Shown: positions 15,327 through 24,386, counted from the first letter of the stretch. The stretch is 64,000 nucleotides of DNA from Chromobacterium phragmitis (GCF_003325475.1 NZ_CP029495.1:1612001-1676000), one strand, 5' to 3'. A program made the numbers and translations. The notes: a model not told the origin generated them from the letters alone.

Positions 15327-16859
15327 TTACAGCGACGGCAACACCTCGCCGTCCACCAGGCCGTTGAAACGGCCGCTGGCTACCAACACCGCGGCTTTTT
15401 CGATATCCGGCGCGAAGTAACGGTCCTTGTCGTAGAACGACACTTGCTCGCGCAACATGCCCTTGGCCGTTTCAAGCTTGTCGCTGGTCTTGTTGGGCGC
15501 GCGGAAGTCTATGCCCTGGCAGGCGGCCAACAGCTCCACCGCCAGGATGCCGGCGGTATTGCCCGCCATGTCGCGCAGGCGGCGGCCGGCGAAGGTTGCC
15601 ATGGACACGTGGTCTTCCTGGTTGGCGCTGGTAGGCAGGCTGTCCACCGAAGCCGGGTGGGCTAGCGACTTGTTCTCGCTGGCCAGCGCGGCGGACGTCA
15701 CCTGGGCAATCATGAAGCCGGAGTTGACGCCGCCGTTGTTGACTAGGAAGGGCGGCAGCTTGGACAGATTGCTGTCGATCAGCAGCGCCATGCGGCGCTC
15801 CGACAACGAGCCGATCTCGGCGATGGCCAGCGCCAGGTTGTCGGCGGCGAAGGCCACCGGCTCGGCGTGGAAGTTGCCGCCTGACAGGATGTCGTTGTCG
15901 CCGGCGAACACCAGCGGGTTGTCGGACACGGAGTTGGCCTCCACGCGCAGCACTTCGGCCGCCTGGCGGATTTGCGTCAGGCAGGCGCCCATCACTTGCG
16001 GCTGGCAGCGCAGGCTGTACGGGTCTTGCACCTTGCCGCAGTCCTCATGCGATTGCTCGATCTGGCTGTGCGCCAACAAGTCGCGGTACAGGCGGGCGGC
16101 GTCGATCTGGCCTTGATGGCCGCGCACTTCGTGGATGCGCGCGTCGAACGGGGTGCGGCTGCCCAGCGCGGCCTCCACCGACAAGCTGCCGGCCACGGTG
16201 GCGGACACGTACAGGTCTTCGGCGGCGAACAGGCCTTCCAGCGCGAAGGCGGAGGACGCCTGGGTGCCGTTCAGCAAGGCCAGGCCTTCCTTCGGCGCCA
16301 GGGTGATCGGCTCCAGGCCGGCGGAGCGCATCGCCACCGCGCCCGGCACGCGCACCCCGTCGACAAAGGCTTCGCCCTCGCCGATCAGCACCGCGCTCAT
16401 ATGCGACAGCGGCGCCAGGTCGCCGGACGCGCCGACCGAGCCCTTCTGCGGGATCACCGGGTAGATCTGGCGGTTGAACAGGGTGACCAGGGCCTCGATC
16501 ACCTGGCGGCGGATGCCGGAGAAGCCGCGCGCCAGCGAGTTGATCTTCAGCGCCATCACCAGGCGCACGGTGCTGGCGTCCATCGGCGCGCCGATGCCGG
16601 CGGCGTGCGACAGCACGATGGAGCGCTGCAGCAGTTCCAGCTCTTCCGGCGCGATCTTGGTGCTGGCCAGCAGGCCGAAGCCGGTGTTGATGCCGTAAAC
16701 GGTGCGGCCTTCGGACAGCACCCGCGCCACGGTGGCGGCGGAGGCGTCGATGGCGGCGTGGCTGGACGGGTCCAGCTGCAGTTGCAGGCCGGTTTCACGT
16801 GAAACACGGCGCAGGTCGGCCAGCGTCAGTTGGCCCGGTACGATGTTGAGTATGCTCAT
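15327..16859 (-). CDS. hutH: Histidine ammonia-lyase
   Basis: A 510-residue enzyme that removes ammonia from L-histidine to give urocanate, the first step of histidine degradation, in the cytoplasm. The ASG triad that forms the MIO cofactor is A144-S145-G146 within GSVGASGDLAPLSH; YGINTGFG (55-62) carries the conserved active-site Tyr. Length is standard. ATG at 16859. It is the last gene of hutIGUH. A parS-like site is embedded in codons 18-23 (VSRET), with both fully conserved codon choices needed for the palindrome. Confidence 0.96.
   Translation of the reverse strand: MSILNIVPGQLTLADLRRVSRETGLQLQLDPSSHAAIDASAATVARVLSEGRTVYGINTGFGLLASTKIAPEELELLQRSIVLSHAAGIGAPMDASTVRLVMALKINSLARGFSGIRRQVIEALVTLFNRQIYPVIPQKGSVGASGDLAPLSHMSAVLIGEGEAFVDGVRVPGAVAMRSAGLEPITLAPKEGLALLNGTQASSAFALEGLFAAEDLYVSATVAGSLSVEAALGSRTPFDARIHEVRGHQGQIDAARLYRDLLAHSQIEQSHEDCGKVQDPYSLRCQPQVMGACLTQIRQAAEVLRVEANSVSDNPLVFAGDNDILSGGNFHAEPVAFAADNLALAIAEIGSLSERRMALLIDSNLSKLPPFLVNNGGVNSGFMIAQVTSAALASENKSLAHPASVDSLPTSANQEDHVSMATFAGRRLRDMAGNTAGILAVELLAACQGIDFRAPNKTSDKLETAKGMLREQVSFYDKDRYFAPDIEKAAVLVASGRFNGLVDGEVLPSL
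16791..16806. other. parS-like ParB-binding site 2 (inside hutH)
   Basis: GGTTTCACGTGAAACA matches TGTTNCACGTGAAACA at 15 of 16 positions and is a 14-bp perfect palindrome plus one. It lies within the 5' coding end of hutH. Confidence 0.75.
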
Positions 16860-16964
16860 GGCTTCTGTCTCTCTTGCTTCTTTGTTCTATTGCTTGCGCG
16901 CCGCGTGGCGAGCGGCGATGCGCATCGGGGCGGAAAGACCGCCCGGTTCGCCGCCCCCTCGCGC

Positions 16965-18635
16965 TTACTTCAGCATCGGCAGGTCCAGACCCTGCTCTTT
17001 GGCGCAATTCACAGCGATGTCGTAGCCGGCGTCGGCATGGCGCATCACGCCGGTGCCCGGGTCGTTGCGCAATACGCGGCCCAGCCGTTCGGACGCGGCA
17101 TCCGTCCCGTCGCAGACGATGACCACGCCGGAATGCTGGCTGAAGCCCATGCCCACGCCGCCGCCGTGGTGCAACGACACCCAGGTGGCGCCGCCGGCGG
17201 TGTTGAGCAAGGCGTTCAGCAGCGGCCAGTCGGACACGGCGTCGGAGCCGTCGCGCATGCTTTCGGTTTCGCGGTTAGGCGAGGCGACCGAGCCGGAATC
17301 CAGGTGGTCGCGGCCGATGACGATGGGCGCCTTCAATTCGCCGTTCTTCACCATCTCGTTGAAGGCCTGGCCCAGGCGGGCGCGGTCTTTCAGGCCTACC
17401 CAGCAGATGCGCGCCGGCAGGCCCTGGAAGGCGATGCGTTCCTTGGCCATGTCCAGCCAGTTGTGCAGGTGCGGATCGTCCGGGATCAGCTCCTTCACCT
17501 TGGCGTCGGTCTTGTAGATGTCTTCCGGATCGCCGGACAGCGCCACCCAGCGGAAGGGGCCGATGCCTTCGCAGAACAGCGGGCGGACATAGGCCGGCAC
17601 GAAGCCGGGGAAGTCGAAGGCGTTTTGCACGCCCTCTTCCAGCGCCATCTGGCGGATGTTGTTGCCGTAGTCCAGCGTGGCCGCGCCGCGCGCTTGCAGC
17701 GTCAGCATGGCGCGCACTTGCACGGCCATGGATTTCTTGGCCGCAGCGGTGATTTCGGCGGCGGCGGTCTTCTGCTTGTCGCGCCACTGGGCTACGGTCC
17801 AGCCCTGCGGCAGGTAGCCGTGCACCGGGTCGTGGGCGGAGGTCTGGTCAGTGACCACGTCCGGGGTGATGCCGCGCGCCACCAGTTCGGCGAACACGTC
17901 GGCGGCGTTGCCCAAGAGGCCCACCGACACCGCGCGGCCGTTCTGCTTGGCGTCTTCAACGATGGCCAGCGCCTCATCCAGCGTGGTGGCCTTGCGGTCC
18001 ACGTAACGGGTTTTCAGGCGGAAATCGATGCGGGTTTCGTCGCATTCGACGGCAATCATGCTGAAACCGGCCATGGTGGCGGCCAGCGGCTGCGCGCCGC
18101 CCATGCCGCCCAGGCCGCCGGTCAGAATCCAGCGGCCTTGCGGCTTGCCGCCGAAGTGCTGGTTGGCGACGGCGAAGAAGGTCTCGTACGTCCCCTGCAC
18201 GATGCCCTGCGAGCCGATGTAGATCCAGGAGCCGGCCGTCATCTGGCCGTACATCATCAGGCCCTTTTTATCGAGCGCGTTGAAGTGCTCCCAATTGGCC
18301 CAGTGCGGCACCAGATTGGAGTTGGCGATCAGCACCCGCGGCGCGTTTTCGTGGGTCTTGAACACCCCGACCGGCTTGCCGGACTGCACCAGCAGCGTCT
18401 CGTCGTCTTCCAGCCGCTGCAGGGTTTCCAGGATCTTGTCGTAGCATTCCCAATTGCGGGCGGCGCGGCCGATGCCGCCGTACACCACCAGGCTTTGCGG
18501 ATGCTCTGCCACTTCGGCGTCCAGATTGTTCTGGATCATCCGGTAGGCGGCTTCAGTCAGCCAGCTTTTACATGTGAGCTGGTTGCCGCGCGGCGCGCGG
18601 ATGTGGCGGGAAGCGTCAAAACGTGGGTCGGTCAT
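16965..18635 (-). CDS. hutU: Urocanate hydratase
   Basis: A 556-residue NAD-dependent urocanase that converts urocanate to imidazolone propionate, the second step of histidine degradation. The whole sequence matches the family: RNWECYDKILETLQRLEDD, GGLGGMGGAQPLAATMAG (Rossmann-like), and YVRPLFCEGIGPFRWVALSGD with the conserved Cys. Start ATG 18635 has an AGGAGAGAG ribosome site. It lies 38 bp after hutG and 105 bp before hutH. Confidence 0.96.
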   Translation of the reverse strand: MTDPRFDASRHIRAPRGNQLTCKSWLTEAAYRMIQNNLDAEVAEHPQSLVVYGGIGRAARNWECYDKILETLQRLEDDETLLVQSGKPVGVFKTHENAPRVLIANSNLVPHWANWEHFNALDKKGLMMYGQMTAGSWIYIGSQGIVQGTYETFFAVANQHFGGKPQGRWILTGGLGGMGGAQPLAATMAGFSMIAVECDETRIDFRLKTRYVDRKATTLDEALAIVEDAKQNGRAVSVGLLGNAADVFAELVARGITPDVVTDQTSAHDPVHGYLPQGWTVAQWRDKQKTAAAEITAAAKKSMAVQVRAMLTLQARGAATLDYGNNIRQMALEEGVQNAFDFPGFVPAYVRPLFCEGIGPFRWVALSGDPEDIYKTDAKVKELIPDDPHLHNWLDMAKERIAFQGLPARICWVGLKDRARLGQAFNEMVKNGELKAPIVIGRDHLDSGSVASPNRETESMRDGSDAVSDWPLLNALLNTAGGATWVSLHHGGGVGMGFSQHSGVVIVCDGTDAASERLGRVLRNDPGTGVMRHADAGYDIAVNCAKEQGLDLPMLK

Positions 18636-18673
18636 GGTTCTCTCTCCTCTGTTTTCCTTGAATCGCGCGATCG

Positions 18674-19603
18674 TCAACGGCGCAGGTGGCGGCTCAGGCT
18701 CCAGGCCAGCCGCGCCGCCGCCTTGGCGCCATGGCTGTCGATATCGAATGCGGGATTGAATTCCACCAGGTCGGCGCCGGCGAGCTTGCCGCTCTTGGCG
18801 ATGCGCGAGGCCAGCGCCTCCACCACGGCGATGTCGACGCCGTAGCCGGCCGGGGCCGACACCGCCGGCATCTGCGCCGCCGGCAGCACGTCCAGGTCTA
18901 TGGTCAGGTAGACGGCGTCCACGCTGTCGAGAAACTCGGCCAGCTGGCCGCGGATGTCGGCCAGCTGCCAGCCGTTCATGTCGGTGTCCAGCCGCCATTC
19001 GGCGTTCAGCGCGCGGGCGGTGTCGAACAGCGCCTGGGTGTTGGCGGTTTCGGCCACGCCCAGGCACAGGTAGCGGAACACGCGGCCATGGCGGGCGCAG
19101 TCGGCGGCGATCTGCGCGAACGGCGTGCCGCTGGTGGCCTCGGGAGCCTCGCGCAGGTCGAAGTGGGCATCGAAATTGATTACCCCGATGCGTTTGTCCG
19201 GATGCGCGGCGGACAGGCCCAGCCAGTGGCCGTAGGCGGTTTCGTGGCCGCCGCCCAGCACCAGCGGCAGATGGCCGGCGGCGATCACTTGCGCCACTCG
19301 CTCGCCCAGGCGCTGCTGCGCGGCGGCCAGATCGCCATCGGCGCAGGCGACATCGCCGGCGTCGTACAAGGGCAAGGTCGGGTGCCAGGCCAAGTTGGCC
19401 AGCGCCTTGCGCAAGGCCTGCGGGCCGGCGGCCGCGCCGACGCGGCCCTGGTTGCGGCGCACGCCCTCGTCGCAGGCGAAGCCGATGATGGCGATGCCGA
19501 GCGCGCCGCTCTCCGGCAGCGGCTGCACCGCCTGGTGCCAGCGCTTGGCCGCCTCGCCTTCGGCCGCGTCCACGCGGCCGGTCCAAACCTTCATGTCCAC
19601 CAT
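18674..19603 (-). CDS. hutG: Formimidoylglutamase (arginase family)
   Basis: A 309-residue manganese enzyme that hydrolyses N-formimidoyl-glutamate to glutamate and formamide, the last step of the short Hut pathway. Ureohydrolase metal motifs are visible: GGGHE, NFDAHFD and TIDLDVL. Start ATG 19603 was chosen because AGGA lies nine bases upstream; ATGs at 19609 and 19594 are possible. The presence of this hydrolase rather than HutF/formylglutamate enzymes shows which branch of the pathway is used. Confidence 0.92.
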   Translation of the reverse strand: MVDMKVWTGRVDAAEGEAAKRWHQAVQPLPESGALGIAIIGFACDEGVRRNQGRVGAAAGPQALRKALANLAWHPTLPLYDAGDVACADGDLAAAQQRLGERVAQVIAAGHLPLVLGGGHETAYGHWLGLSAAHPDKRIGVINFDAHFDLREAPEATSGTPFAQIAADCARHGRVFRYLCLGVAETANTQALFDTARALNAEWRLDTDMNGWQLADIRGQLAEFLDSVDAVYLTIDLDVLPAAQMPAVSAPAGYGVDIAVVEALASRIAKSGKLAGADLVEFNPAFDIDSHGAKAAARLAWSLSRHLRR

Positions 19604-19668
19604 CTGCATGCTTCCTTTATTGCCGTCCCGGCCGGAAGCGCGCTGGCGTCCGGCGGGCCGAACGGTGA

Positions 19669-20910
19669 TCAGTCTATAGATTGCGCCGCGCCGCGGAACA
19701 CGCGCTGCTTCAGCAACGGCACGCCCACGCTGTAGGCGATTTCGGCCGGGTGGCCGATGTCCCACACCAACAGGTCAGCCACGCAGCCGGCGGCCAGCCG
19801 GCCGTGGGTGTCGCCACGGCCCAGCGCGCGCGCCGCGTGGCGGGTGACGCCGGCCAGCGCCTCTTCCGGCGTCAGGCCGAACAAGACGCAAGCCTGGTTC
19901 ATCGCCAGGCGGATAGACGCGAACGGGCTGGTGCCGGGGTTGAGATCGGTGGACACCGCCATGGCCACGCCGGCGGCGCGCAGCTTGTCCACCGGCGGCT
20001 TCTGCGTCTCGCGCAGGAAATAGAAAGCGCCGGGCAGCAGCACCGCCACGGTGCCGGCGCGGCGCAGAGCCTCCACGCCGGCGTCGTCCAGGTATTCGAT
20101 GTGGTCGGCCGACAAGCCGCCGAACTCGGCCACCAGCTCCGCGCCGTGCAGATTGGACAGCTGCTCGACATGGCCCTTCACCTTCAGGCCATGGGCGCGC
20201 GCCGCCTCGAACACGCGGCGGGTTTGCGCCGGGCTGAAGCCGACGGATTCGCAGAACGCGTCCACTGCCTCGGCCAAGCCGGAGCGGGCGACGACTGGGA
20301 GGATGGATTCGACCACCAGATCGACATAGCCATCGGCGTCGCCGGCGTATTCCGGCGGCACCGCGTGCGCGGCCAGCAAGGTGGCGGCCACCTCCACCGG
20401 CAGCGAATCCTGCAGCCGGCGCGCGGCGGCCAGCTGCTTCAGCTCGTCGGCCTGGGTCAGACCGTAGCCGGACTTGATCTCCACCGTGGTCACGCCCTCG
20501 GCCATCAAGGCCTTCAACCGCGGCAGGCTGGCCAGGGCCAGCTCTTCTTCGTCCAGCCAACGGGTGGCGCGGACGGTGGAGACGATGCCGCCGCCCTCGG
20601 CGGCGATCTGCTGGTAGGGCACGCCGGCGAGCCGCTTTTCCCACTCCGCCGCCCGGCTGCCGCCGTACACCAGATGGGTGTGGCAGTCGATCAGGCCCGG
20701 CGTGATCCAGCGGCCCTGCAAGTCGAACACCTCGCCGTCGAAAGACGCGGCGTCCGCCTCGGCCTGCGGCAGCACCGCCTCGATGTGGCCGTCCCGCAAC
20801 AGCAAGGCATGGCCTTCCAACGCGCCGTAAGGCGCGGCGTGGGCCGGGTCCATGGTGGCCAGCCTGGCGTTGAGCCACAGGCTGGGGCGGTGAGCTTGAA
20901 TCGGCGGCAT
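19669..20910 (-). CDS. hutI: Imidazolonepropionase
   Basis: A 413-residue amidohydrolase that opens the imidazolone ring to give formimidoylglutamate. DCHTHLVYGGSR holds the metal-binding HxH, with KSGYGLT and CESVGFS further on and the metal Asp in STDLNPG. It is the first gene of hutIGUH, directly downstream of the operator-promoter region. ATG at 20910 lies 20 bp from the operator palindrome, so repressor binding would block initiation. Confidence 0.95.
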   Translation of the reverse strand: MPPIQAHRPSLWLNARLATMDPAHAAPYGALEGHALLLRDGHIEAVLPQAEADAASFDGEVFDLQGRWITPGLIDCHTHLVYGGSRAAEWEKRLAGVPYQQIAAEGGGIVSTVRATRWLDEEELALASLPRLKALMAEGVTTVEIKSGYGLTQADELKQLAAARRLQDSLPVEVAATLLAAHAVPPEYAGDADGYVDLVVESILPVVARSGLAEAVDAFCESVGFSPAQTRRVFEAARAHGLKVKGHVEQLSNLHGAELVAEFGGLSADHIEYLDDAGVEALRRAGTVAVLLPGAFYFLRETQKPPVDKLRAAGVAMAVSTDLNPGTSPFASIRLAMNQACVLFGLTPEEALAGVTRHAARALGRGDTHGRLAAGCVADLLVWDIGHPAEIAYSVGVPLLKQRVFRGAAQSID

Positions 20911-20929
20911 GACAGTCTCGCGCAGTGAT

Positions 20930-20941
20930 TTGTATATACAA
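20930..20941. promoter_or_regulatory. HutC operator 1 overlapping the hutI promoter
   Basis: Perfect palindrome TTGTATATACAA, of the type bound by HutC (GntR family) repressors. On the minus strand a consensus -35 TTGACA (complement of 20962-20967) is followed after 17 bases by TAATTG (20939-20944) as a probable -10, which overlaps this operator. Confidence 0.75.
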
Positions 20942-20973
20942 TTACGCGCATGGATTGGCGCTGTCAAGCCAAC

Positions 20974-20996
20974 CGTTTGTAAAAACTTCTACAAAT
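20974..20996. promoter_or_regulatory. Second inverted repeat upstream of hutI promoter
   Basis: An inverted repeat TTTGTA...TACAAA, at about 20975-20980 and 20990-20995, lies just upstream of the hutI -35. It could be an activator site, for example for carbon or nitrogen control, but no regulator can be named. Confidence 0.35.
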
Positions 20997-21020
20997 CATT
21001 GATGTTGCACGGCAATAAAA

Positions 21021-21042
21021 AAGGCTGCCGAGCGGCAGCCTT
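21021..21042 (-). terminator. Terminator of hutC
   Basis: On the minus strand AAGGCTGCC pairs with GGCAGCCTT around a 4-base loop and is followed by TTTTTT (A run 21017-21022). It lies 29 bases after the hutC stop and separates hutC from hutIGUH transcription. Confidence 0.85.
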
Positions 21043-21057
21043 GTTCGCATCGCTTAA

Positions 21058-21069
21058 TTGTATATACCG
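21058..21069. promoter_or_regulatory. HutC operator-like site 2
   Basis: TTGTATATACCG matches operator 1 at 10 of 12 positions and sits immediately after the hutC stop codon, 128 bp from operator 1. Two sites at this spacing could allow looping or simply strengthen repression. Confidence 0.55.
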
Positions 21070-21070
21070 T

Positions 21071-21787
21071 TTACTTCTTCACTCGCGTTTGCGAGCGCAG
21101 CTTGTAGCGCAGCCCCGGATGGGTGAGCCGGGCGAAACTGACCAGCTTCTTGTGCGACCACGTCCGCCTCAGCACCAGCAGGCAAGGTTCGGCCGCGGCG
21201 ATGCCCAGCAGCGTCTGCTCGGCCACGCCCGGCAGCACCGCTTCCACGCTATGCTCGATATCGGTGAGCGGGCAGCTTTGCATCAGGTAGTCGTTGGGCG
21301 TGCGCTCGGAAAAGTCCTGCTTCAGATAGTCCGGCGCGAATGCCGGATTGACGTAGCGGTCTTCCAGCTGGATGGGCACGTCGTCCTCGCAATGGACGAT
21401 CAGCGAGTGGTAGACGATGCCGCCCGCGCGCATGCTGAGCCGCAACGCCACCTCTTCGTTGGCCGCCGCAGCTTCCAGCAGGATCACCTGGCCGCTGTGG
21501 CGATGGCCGCGCGCCTCGATCTCGGCGGCGATATTGTTGATGTCGAGCAGCGGCGATTCCGCCTTGCGCTCGGCCACATAGGTGCCGTCGCCGGCGAAGC
21601 GCAGCAGGATGCCGGCCTCGGCCAGATCGCGCACCGCCTTGTTGACCGTCATCCGGGACACGCCGAACTGGCGCGCCAGCTCCAGTTCCGGCGGAATCTT
21701 GCAGCCGGGCAGGAAATGGCGGTCGCGGATGCCGGACAGAATGTAGTCCTTGATGCGCTGGTAACGGGGTTGGGCGGAGTCTGACAC
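21071..21787 (-). CDS. hutC: Histidine utilisation repressor (GntR/HutC family)
   Basis: A 238-residue transcription repressor. The N-terminal winged-helix GntR domain reads RYQRIKDYILSGI, IPPELELARQFGVSRMTVNKAVRDLAEAG; the C-terminal UTRA ligand domain follows (DDVPIQLEDRYVNPAFAPDYL). HutC proteins bind urocanate and release the hut promoter. Start is GTG at 21787 with GGAG upstream. Operator-like palindromes in the intergenic region downstream support its function here. Confidence 0.92.
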   Translation of the reverse strand: MSDSAQPRYQRIKDYILSGIRDRHFLPGCKIPPELELARQFGVSRMTVNKAVRDLAEAGILLRFAGDGTYVAERKAESPLLDINNIAAEIEARGHRHSGQVILLEAAAANEEVALRLSMRAGGIVYHSLIVHCEDDVPIQLEDRYVNPAFAPDYLKQDFSERTPNDYLMQSCPLTDIEHSVEAVLPGVAEQTLLGIAAAEPCLLVLRRTWSHKKLVSFARLTHPGLRYKLRSQTRVKK

Positions 21788-21875
21788 CGTGGCTCCAATC
21801 GTACGGGAATGGCTGATTGTAGCGCGGACGGCCGCGATGCTGGCTGATCCAGCGCAGATAAAGGGAGGCGAAACC

Positions 21876-22316
21876 ATGATGACCTTGCCCCAATGGCTGG
21901 CGGCCTACGATGAAAGCCACCGCCATCCGTTCAACATCGCCATGCACAAGCTGTGCGTGCCGCTGATCGTCCTATCGTTGCTGGGCATGCTGACGGCGCT
22001 GCCCGGCCCGCTGCCCTGGGCCTGGCTGGCGACGCTGGCCGTCGTCGCCTGGTATTGGCGGCTGTCGCCGCGGGCGGCGCTGGTGATGGCCATATTGGGC
22101 GGCTTGGCGCTGCTGTCGCTGGCTTGGCTGCGAGACGCCGGCCTGCCGCTGGGCCAGGCGTCGCTGCTGGTGTTCGTCCTGGCCTGGATAGGCCAGTTTT
22201 GGGGCCACGCGCGCGAAGGCAAGAAGCCGTCGTTCACCCAGGATCTGCAATTCCTGCTGATCGGCCCCTTGTGGACGCTGCGCGCCGTGTGGCGGCGGCT
22301 GGGTCTGATCGATTGA
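21876..22316 (+). CDS. DUF962 / Mpo1-like membrane protein
   Basis: A 146-residue inner-membrane protein with about four helices. The family hallmark YDESHRHPFNIAMHKLCVPLIV (His, Asn and His residues near the N-terminus) and a second polar motif QFWGHAREGKKPSF are present. Yeast Mpo1 of this family is an Fe(II) dioxygenase in 2-hydroxy fatty acid alpha-oxidation; bacterial members are mostly unstudied. ATG at 21876 has a GGGAGG ribosome site. It stands between divergent hutC and the mutarotase gene. Confidence 0.8.
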   Translation: MMTLPQWLAAYDESHRHPFNIAMHKLCVPLIVLSLLGMLTALPGPLPWAWLATLAVVAWYWRLSPRAALVMAILGGLALLSLAWLRDAGLPLGQASLLVFVLAWIGQFWGHAREGKKPSFTQDLQFLLIGPLWTLRAVWRRLGLID

Positions 22317-22380
22317 AAAGCGGATCCGCCGCAGCACGGCGCGGCCGGCGCGCGCTATCATCGGTCTTTTCCCGATTCCG

Positions 22381-23244
22381 ATGGAGCGCGCGATGTTCCT
22401 TCCGCAAGGCCTGAGCCTGGCCCCCCTGGCGCCCGGCGTCGAGCAGATCCTGATGGCCGGCGACGGCTTTTCCGCCCGCATCGCCCTGTTGGGCGGCCAG
22501 TTGATAGATTACCGCCGCGACGGCGACGCGCCGCTGCTCTACCTGTCGCCGCGAACCGCGTATCAGCCGGGCAAGGCGATACGCGGCGGCGTGCCGGTGT
22601 GCTGGCCCTGGTTCGGCCCGCATCCGTCCGACGCCTCCCTGCCGGCGCACGGCGTCGCGCGCCAGCAGGTATGGGCCTTGCGCGAAGCAGGCCGCGACGG
22701 CAACGTGTTCCACGTGAAACTGGACGGCCCCCGCCACGGCGGCCTGGCCGCGGAACTCGCTTTCCGCATCGGCCCGGACGGCGTCGAGATCGCGCTCGAC
22801 ACCCGCAACGACGGCGAAGCCGCGCAAACCGTCAGCGCCGCGCTGCACAGCTACTTCGCGGCGTCGGACATCGATCACATCAGCCTGCTGGGACTGGAGG
22901 GCGCGCCGGCGCACGACAAGGTGGCCGACGCCCGCATCGCCATGCCGGCCGGCCCTTTCCGCTTCGACGGCGAAGTCGACCTGATCGCGTACGCTGACCG
23001 CGCCGTCACGCTGCGCGACGCCGGCTGGCGGCGCGGCGTCGTCGTCCAGCCGGAAGGCTCGGCCAGCGCCGTGGTGTGGAACCCGGCGCCGGCCAAAGCC
23101 CAACGGCTGGCCGACCTTCCGGATGAGGACTGGCGCCGCTTTGTCTGCGTCGAAACCGCCAACGCCGGCGAGGACGCGCGGACGCTGGCGCCGGGCGAGC
23201 GCCACCGGCTGGCTTGCCGCCTGCATTTCTCTTGTCACGACTAG
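22381..23244 (+). CDS. Glucose-6-phosphate 1-epimerase-like protein (YeaD family)
   Basis: A 287-residue aldose-1-epimerase-superfamily protein. E. coli YeaD converts the alpha and beta anomers of hexose 6-phosphates. Motifs: RGGVPVCWPWFGPHP (about 62-76), HGVARQ (active-site His), LHSYFAASD, and VVQPEGSASAVVWNP near the C-terminus. Length is normal. An in-frame parS-like site lies in the codons for VFHVKL. Confidence 0.88.
   Translation: MERAMFLPQGLSLAPLAPGVEQILMAGDGFSARIALLGGQLIDYRRDGDAPLLYLSPRTAYQPGKAIRGGVPVCWPWFGPHPSDASLPAHGVARQQVWALREAGRDGNVFHVKLDGPRHGGLAAELAFRIGPDGVEIALDTRNDGEAAQTVSAALHSYFAASDIDHISLLGLEGAPAHDKVADARIAMPAGPFRFDGEVDLIAYADRAVTLRDAGWRRGVVVQPEGSASAVVWNPAPAKAQRLADLPDEDWRRFVCVETANAGEDARTLAPGERHRLACRLHFSCHD
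22706..22721 (+). other. parS-like ParB-binding site 3 (inside the epimerase gene)
   Basis: TGTTCCACGTGAAACT matches TGTTNCACGTGAAACA at 15 of 16 positions. It is read in a different frame (TTC CAC GTG AAA) from the sites in hutH and the adhesin, so it is not a shared protein motif. Confidence 0.75.
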
Positions 23245-23248
23245 GGGT

Positions 23249-23254
23249 TATAAT
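23249..23254 (+). promoter_or_regulatory. Possible -10 promoter element
   Basis: A perfect TATAAT hexamer lies 67 bases before the start of the zinc-ribbon gene. No good -35 is seen at 17 bp, so the promoter is only suggested. Confidence 0.35.
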
Positions 23255-23321
23255 CGCCCGTTCGAGACCGCCGCCGCGAGTCAGCTCCGGCGGCGCTTCC
23301 CAGGCAACCCGGACCTCCGCA

Positions 23322-23873
23322 ATGGCACGACCCGACAAGATTTCCCGCTTTCTTCCGCTCACCTTTGCCAATGGCAACAGCGTGCGCCGCTTCGGCAAGC
23401 ATTGCCCGCAATGCCGCGCCATGGTGGGCGCCGAGCATATGGAAGGGCTGGCCAGCCTGATGCACGGCAAGATTTACCTGTCCGCCGAAGCCTGCTGCCC
23501 GCAATGCGAGCAGCGTTTCCCGGTGGCCTGCGTGATCACCGAGGACAAGCGCGTGCACCGCGTGCTGCTGCCCTTGTGGATCTTCCGCCTGTGGATGAAA
23601 TCCGCCACCCGCCACGACCCGCAGCCCAGCGACAATGACCGCTGGGAGCTGGAACAGGCCGACAGCGCGCCCAAGGGCCTGACGCTGCCGGCCGACGCCG
23701 AGGTGGTTCGCTCGGAGGAAATCCTGGGCCGCTTCCAGGGCGAGCCGATCTGCGCCTGGATCGAGTACCAGGGCCAGCGTTTCGTGTTCGACCGCGCCGC
23801 GCCCGACAACAACCAATCCCTCAGCGCCAGCGAACTGCTGCTGGAAGGCCGGCTGATCTACCGCCAGCAATAA
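23322..23873 (+). CDS. Hypothetical protein with two CxxC pairs
   Basis: A 183-residue cytoplasmic protein I do not recognise. Two CPQC motifs (about residues 28-31 and 60-63) would form one zinc ribbon. A hydrophobic-aromatic stretch (RVLLPLWIFRLWMK) and an acidic C-terminal domain follow. There are no membrane segments. ATG at 23322 begins MARPDKISRFLP; the frame is open further upstream but overlaps the epimerase stop. A TATAAT element lies upstream. Confidence 0.65.
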   Translation: MARPDKISRFLPLTFANGNSVRRFGKHCPQCRAMVGAEHMEGLASLMHGKIYLSAEACCPQCEQRFPVACVITEDKRVHRVLLPLWIFRLWMKSATRHDPQPSDNDRWELEQADSAPKGLTLPADAEVVRSEEILGRFQGEPICAWIEYQGQRFVFDRAAPDNNQSLSASELLLEGRLIYRQQ

Positions 23874-23896
23874 GGCCGCGCGCCCGCCAAGGCGAG

Positions 23897-24229
23897 TCAG
23901 AGCTTGTCCTTGCCATCCGCCGTCCGGCCCACGCCTGCACCCGGCGGCGGATTCGGCGCCTTCCGCGGCGTCACGCCGCATGCTTGGGCCAGCATGTCCA
24001 ACGCTTGCGATACGGCCGCCATCGCCTGATACGCATCGGCGGTCCCTGCCGCGCCGCCATTCGCCTCGCGCTTTTTGGCGTCGGCCCGCCATTTGCGGAT
24101 GATCTGGCCCAGCATCGCTCGCTGGGCCTGCAGAATCTCCAGCGCCTGCTCGTCCGCCAATGCGCCCTCTCCTTCCTGCAACGCTTTGCCGGCGCGCACG
24201 CACCTCACTTCGCTTTGAATCATGCTCAT
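23897..24229 (-). CDS. Hypothetical small protein
   Basis: A 110-residue, mainly helical protein, with QSEVRCVRAGKALQEGEGAL at the start and a Pro/Gly-rich, basic tail. No family recognised. ATG at 24229 has GGAG upstream. It ends 24 bp from the convergent zinc-ribbon gene. Its coding look (GC at third positions, no rare codons) is consistent with its neighbours. Confidence 0.5.
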   Translation of the reverse strand: MSMIQSEVRCVRAGKALQEGEGALADEQALEILQAQRAMLGQIIRKWRADAKKREANGGAAGTADAYQAMAAVSQALDMLAQACGVTPRKAPNPPPGAGVGRTADGKDKL

Positions 24230-24386
24230 TGCTTGGTCTCCGAACATCCCCGCGCTGAAACGCGCATTTCCGTCATGCCGCCATCCACCCCGCGCGCGGA
24301 GCCAGCCACCGCGATTGGCGGTCGACGGCGTCGCCAGCATGTGAAACGGCCGGACACGGCCGGCCGTTTCGCATTTCAAACCGTAC

